A stretch of 7,033 nt of DNA from Acidovorax delafieldii. GTDB lineage: Bacteria > Pseudomonadota > Gammaproteobacteria > Burkholderiales > Burkholderiaceae_C. The notes beneath the pieces were generated by a model. It was not told the origin of the DNA. It saw only the letters and a list, made by a program, of their open reading frames with translations, and searched no databases. Of this stretch, positions 6,400 through 7,033 are shown piece after piece (within the stretch, counting starts at the first letter, position 1; each line of letters begins with the position of its first letter). The stretch is taken from NCBI GenBank assembly GCA_002327945.1, contig DCVY01000161.1, positions 1-7,033 on the forward strand, written 5' to 3'. The translations under genes and the position numbers were made by a program.

Positions 6400-7033
6400 A
6401 TGACCCCGCTACGGCTTCTTCCCCTGACCCTGGCACTCGCCGCCCTCTGCGCGCCCGCGCAGGCCCAGAGCCTGTTGCAACTGGTGGAAGCGGCGCGTGG
6501 CTACGACACGGCGTGGCAGGCAGCCAAGCTGCAGCTGGATGCGGCATCGAGCCGCGCCGAACAGGCCCGTGCCGGCCTGCTGCCCAGTGCCGGGCTGTCT
6601 GCCGGCGTGTCCCGCACCACCACCGAAGTCACCCGCCCCCCGGTGGACTTCAGCGGCAGCACGCAAAGCGTGGGCGTCAGCGCTTCGCAACCACTGTACC
6701 GCCCGGCCAACCGCATCAATGTTCAGCAGGGCCAGCGCGGCATCGACGTGGCCCGCGCCCAACTGGACGCCGCCACGCAAGACCTGCTGGTGCGCGTCAG
6801 CCAGGCTTACTTTGACGTGCTGGCAGCCCAGGACACGCTGAGCTTTGTGCAGGCGCAAAAAGCAGCGGTCTCCGAGCAGCTGGCCTCGGCCCAGCGCAAC
6901 TTTGAGGTGGGCACATCCACCGTCACCGACCAGCGCGAGGCCCAGGCCCGCTACGACCTGGTCATCGCCCAGGAAATCGCCGCCGAGAACGACCTGCGCG
7001 TGAAAAAACTGGCGCTCGACCAACTGGTAGGCA
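6400..7033 (+). CDS. TolC-family outer-membrane efflux channel (5' part, cut by window end)
   Basis: The frame from ATG 6400 is open to the end of the window, giving 211 complete codons of a family usually 420-500 residues long, so roughly the first half is present. Residues 1-22 form a Sec signal peptide: one Arg, a Leu/Ala-rich core, and a likely cleavage site after A-Q-A at 22. Cys17 is in the core but lacks a lipobox (Leu at -1), so this is probably not an OprM-type lipoprotein. The mature part begins with the Leu/Ala/Gln-rich helices of the TolC periplasmic barrel. It shows typical segments such as A-Y-F-D-V-L-A-A-Q-D-T-L and the stretch A-Q-R-N-F-E-V-G-T-S-T-V-T-D, where the first repeat turns. 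TolC proteins trimerise to form the outer-membrane exit duct. Its place at the end of the adaptor and pump operon suggests it is the matching channel, though it may also serve other pumps. Confidence 0.94.
   Translation, partial: MTPLRLLPLTLALAALCAPAQAQSLLQLVEAARGYDTAWQAAKLQLDAASSRAEQARAGLLPSAGLSAGVSRTTTEVTRPPVDFSGSTQSVGVSASQPLYRPANRINVQQGQRGIDVARAQLDAATQDLLVRVSQAYFDVLAAQDTLSFVQAQKAAVSEQLASAQRNFEVGTSTVTDQREAQARYDLVIAQEIAAENDLRVKKLALDQLVG

Noticed and set aside
6448..6450. Cysteine in the TolC-like signal peptide as a possible lipidation site
   Set aside because: The residue before Cys17 is Leu, which does not fit a lipobox, and a normal A-Q-A signal peptidase I site follows.
4079..6547. Second very long minus-strand open frame (822 codons)
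   Set aside because: It has the same His/Gly/Gln-rich low-information composition and spans four genuine plus-strand genes and their junctions; treated as a shadow.

Overview
The window is GC-rich, densely packed DNA with almost no intergenic space. It most resembles a chromosomal segment from a betaproteobacterium, probably of the Burkholderiales/Comamonadaceae type. That placement is an inference from base composition, codon use and protein character; no sequence search was run.

Layout: positions 1-132 are a short regulatory region. A probable divergent gene starts at 37 and leaves the window on the minus strand. A sigma70-type promoter with a palindromic operator candidate points right. 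From 133 to the end of the window, six genes all read on the plus strand: a TetR/AcrR-family repressor (133-813), an HlyD/AcrA-type periplasmic adaptor (818-2002), an RND (HAE1/AcrB-type) inner-membrane pump (2009-5236), a protein-L-isoaspartate O-methyltransferase-like protein (5261-5974), a single-domain rhodanese (5996-6337), and the first 211 codons of a TolC-family outer-membrane factor (6400 to the window edge). Gaps are 4, 6, 24, 21 and 62 bases. No convincing internal terminator was seen, so the simplest reading is one operon.

How the genes fit together: adaptor, RND pump and TolC-type channel make a complete tripartite efflux system spanning inner membrane, periplasm and outer membrane. 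The TetR protein is the likely local repressor, acting on an operator that overlaps the -10 element and start point of its own promoter. The pump keeps the proton-relay residues (Asp415, Asp416, Lys950, Arg990) and looks functional. Its substrate cannot be read from the sequence.

The less ordinary part is the insertion of two small soluble enzyme-like genes between the pump and its channel. One is a PCMT-fold methyltransferase whose substrate-side motif differs from the canonical repair enzyme. The other is a rhodanese with an intact catalytic Cys loop. No CRISPR array, RNA gene, insertion sequence or phage element was seen. The system as a whole belongs to known families; the points worth following up are the divergent PCMT-like protein, the translation signals of the first three genes, and the operator.
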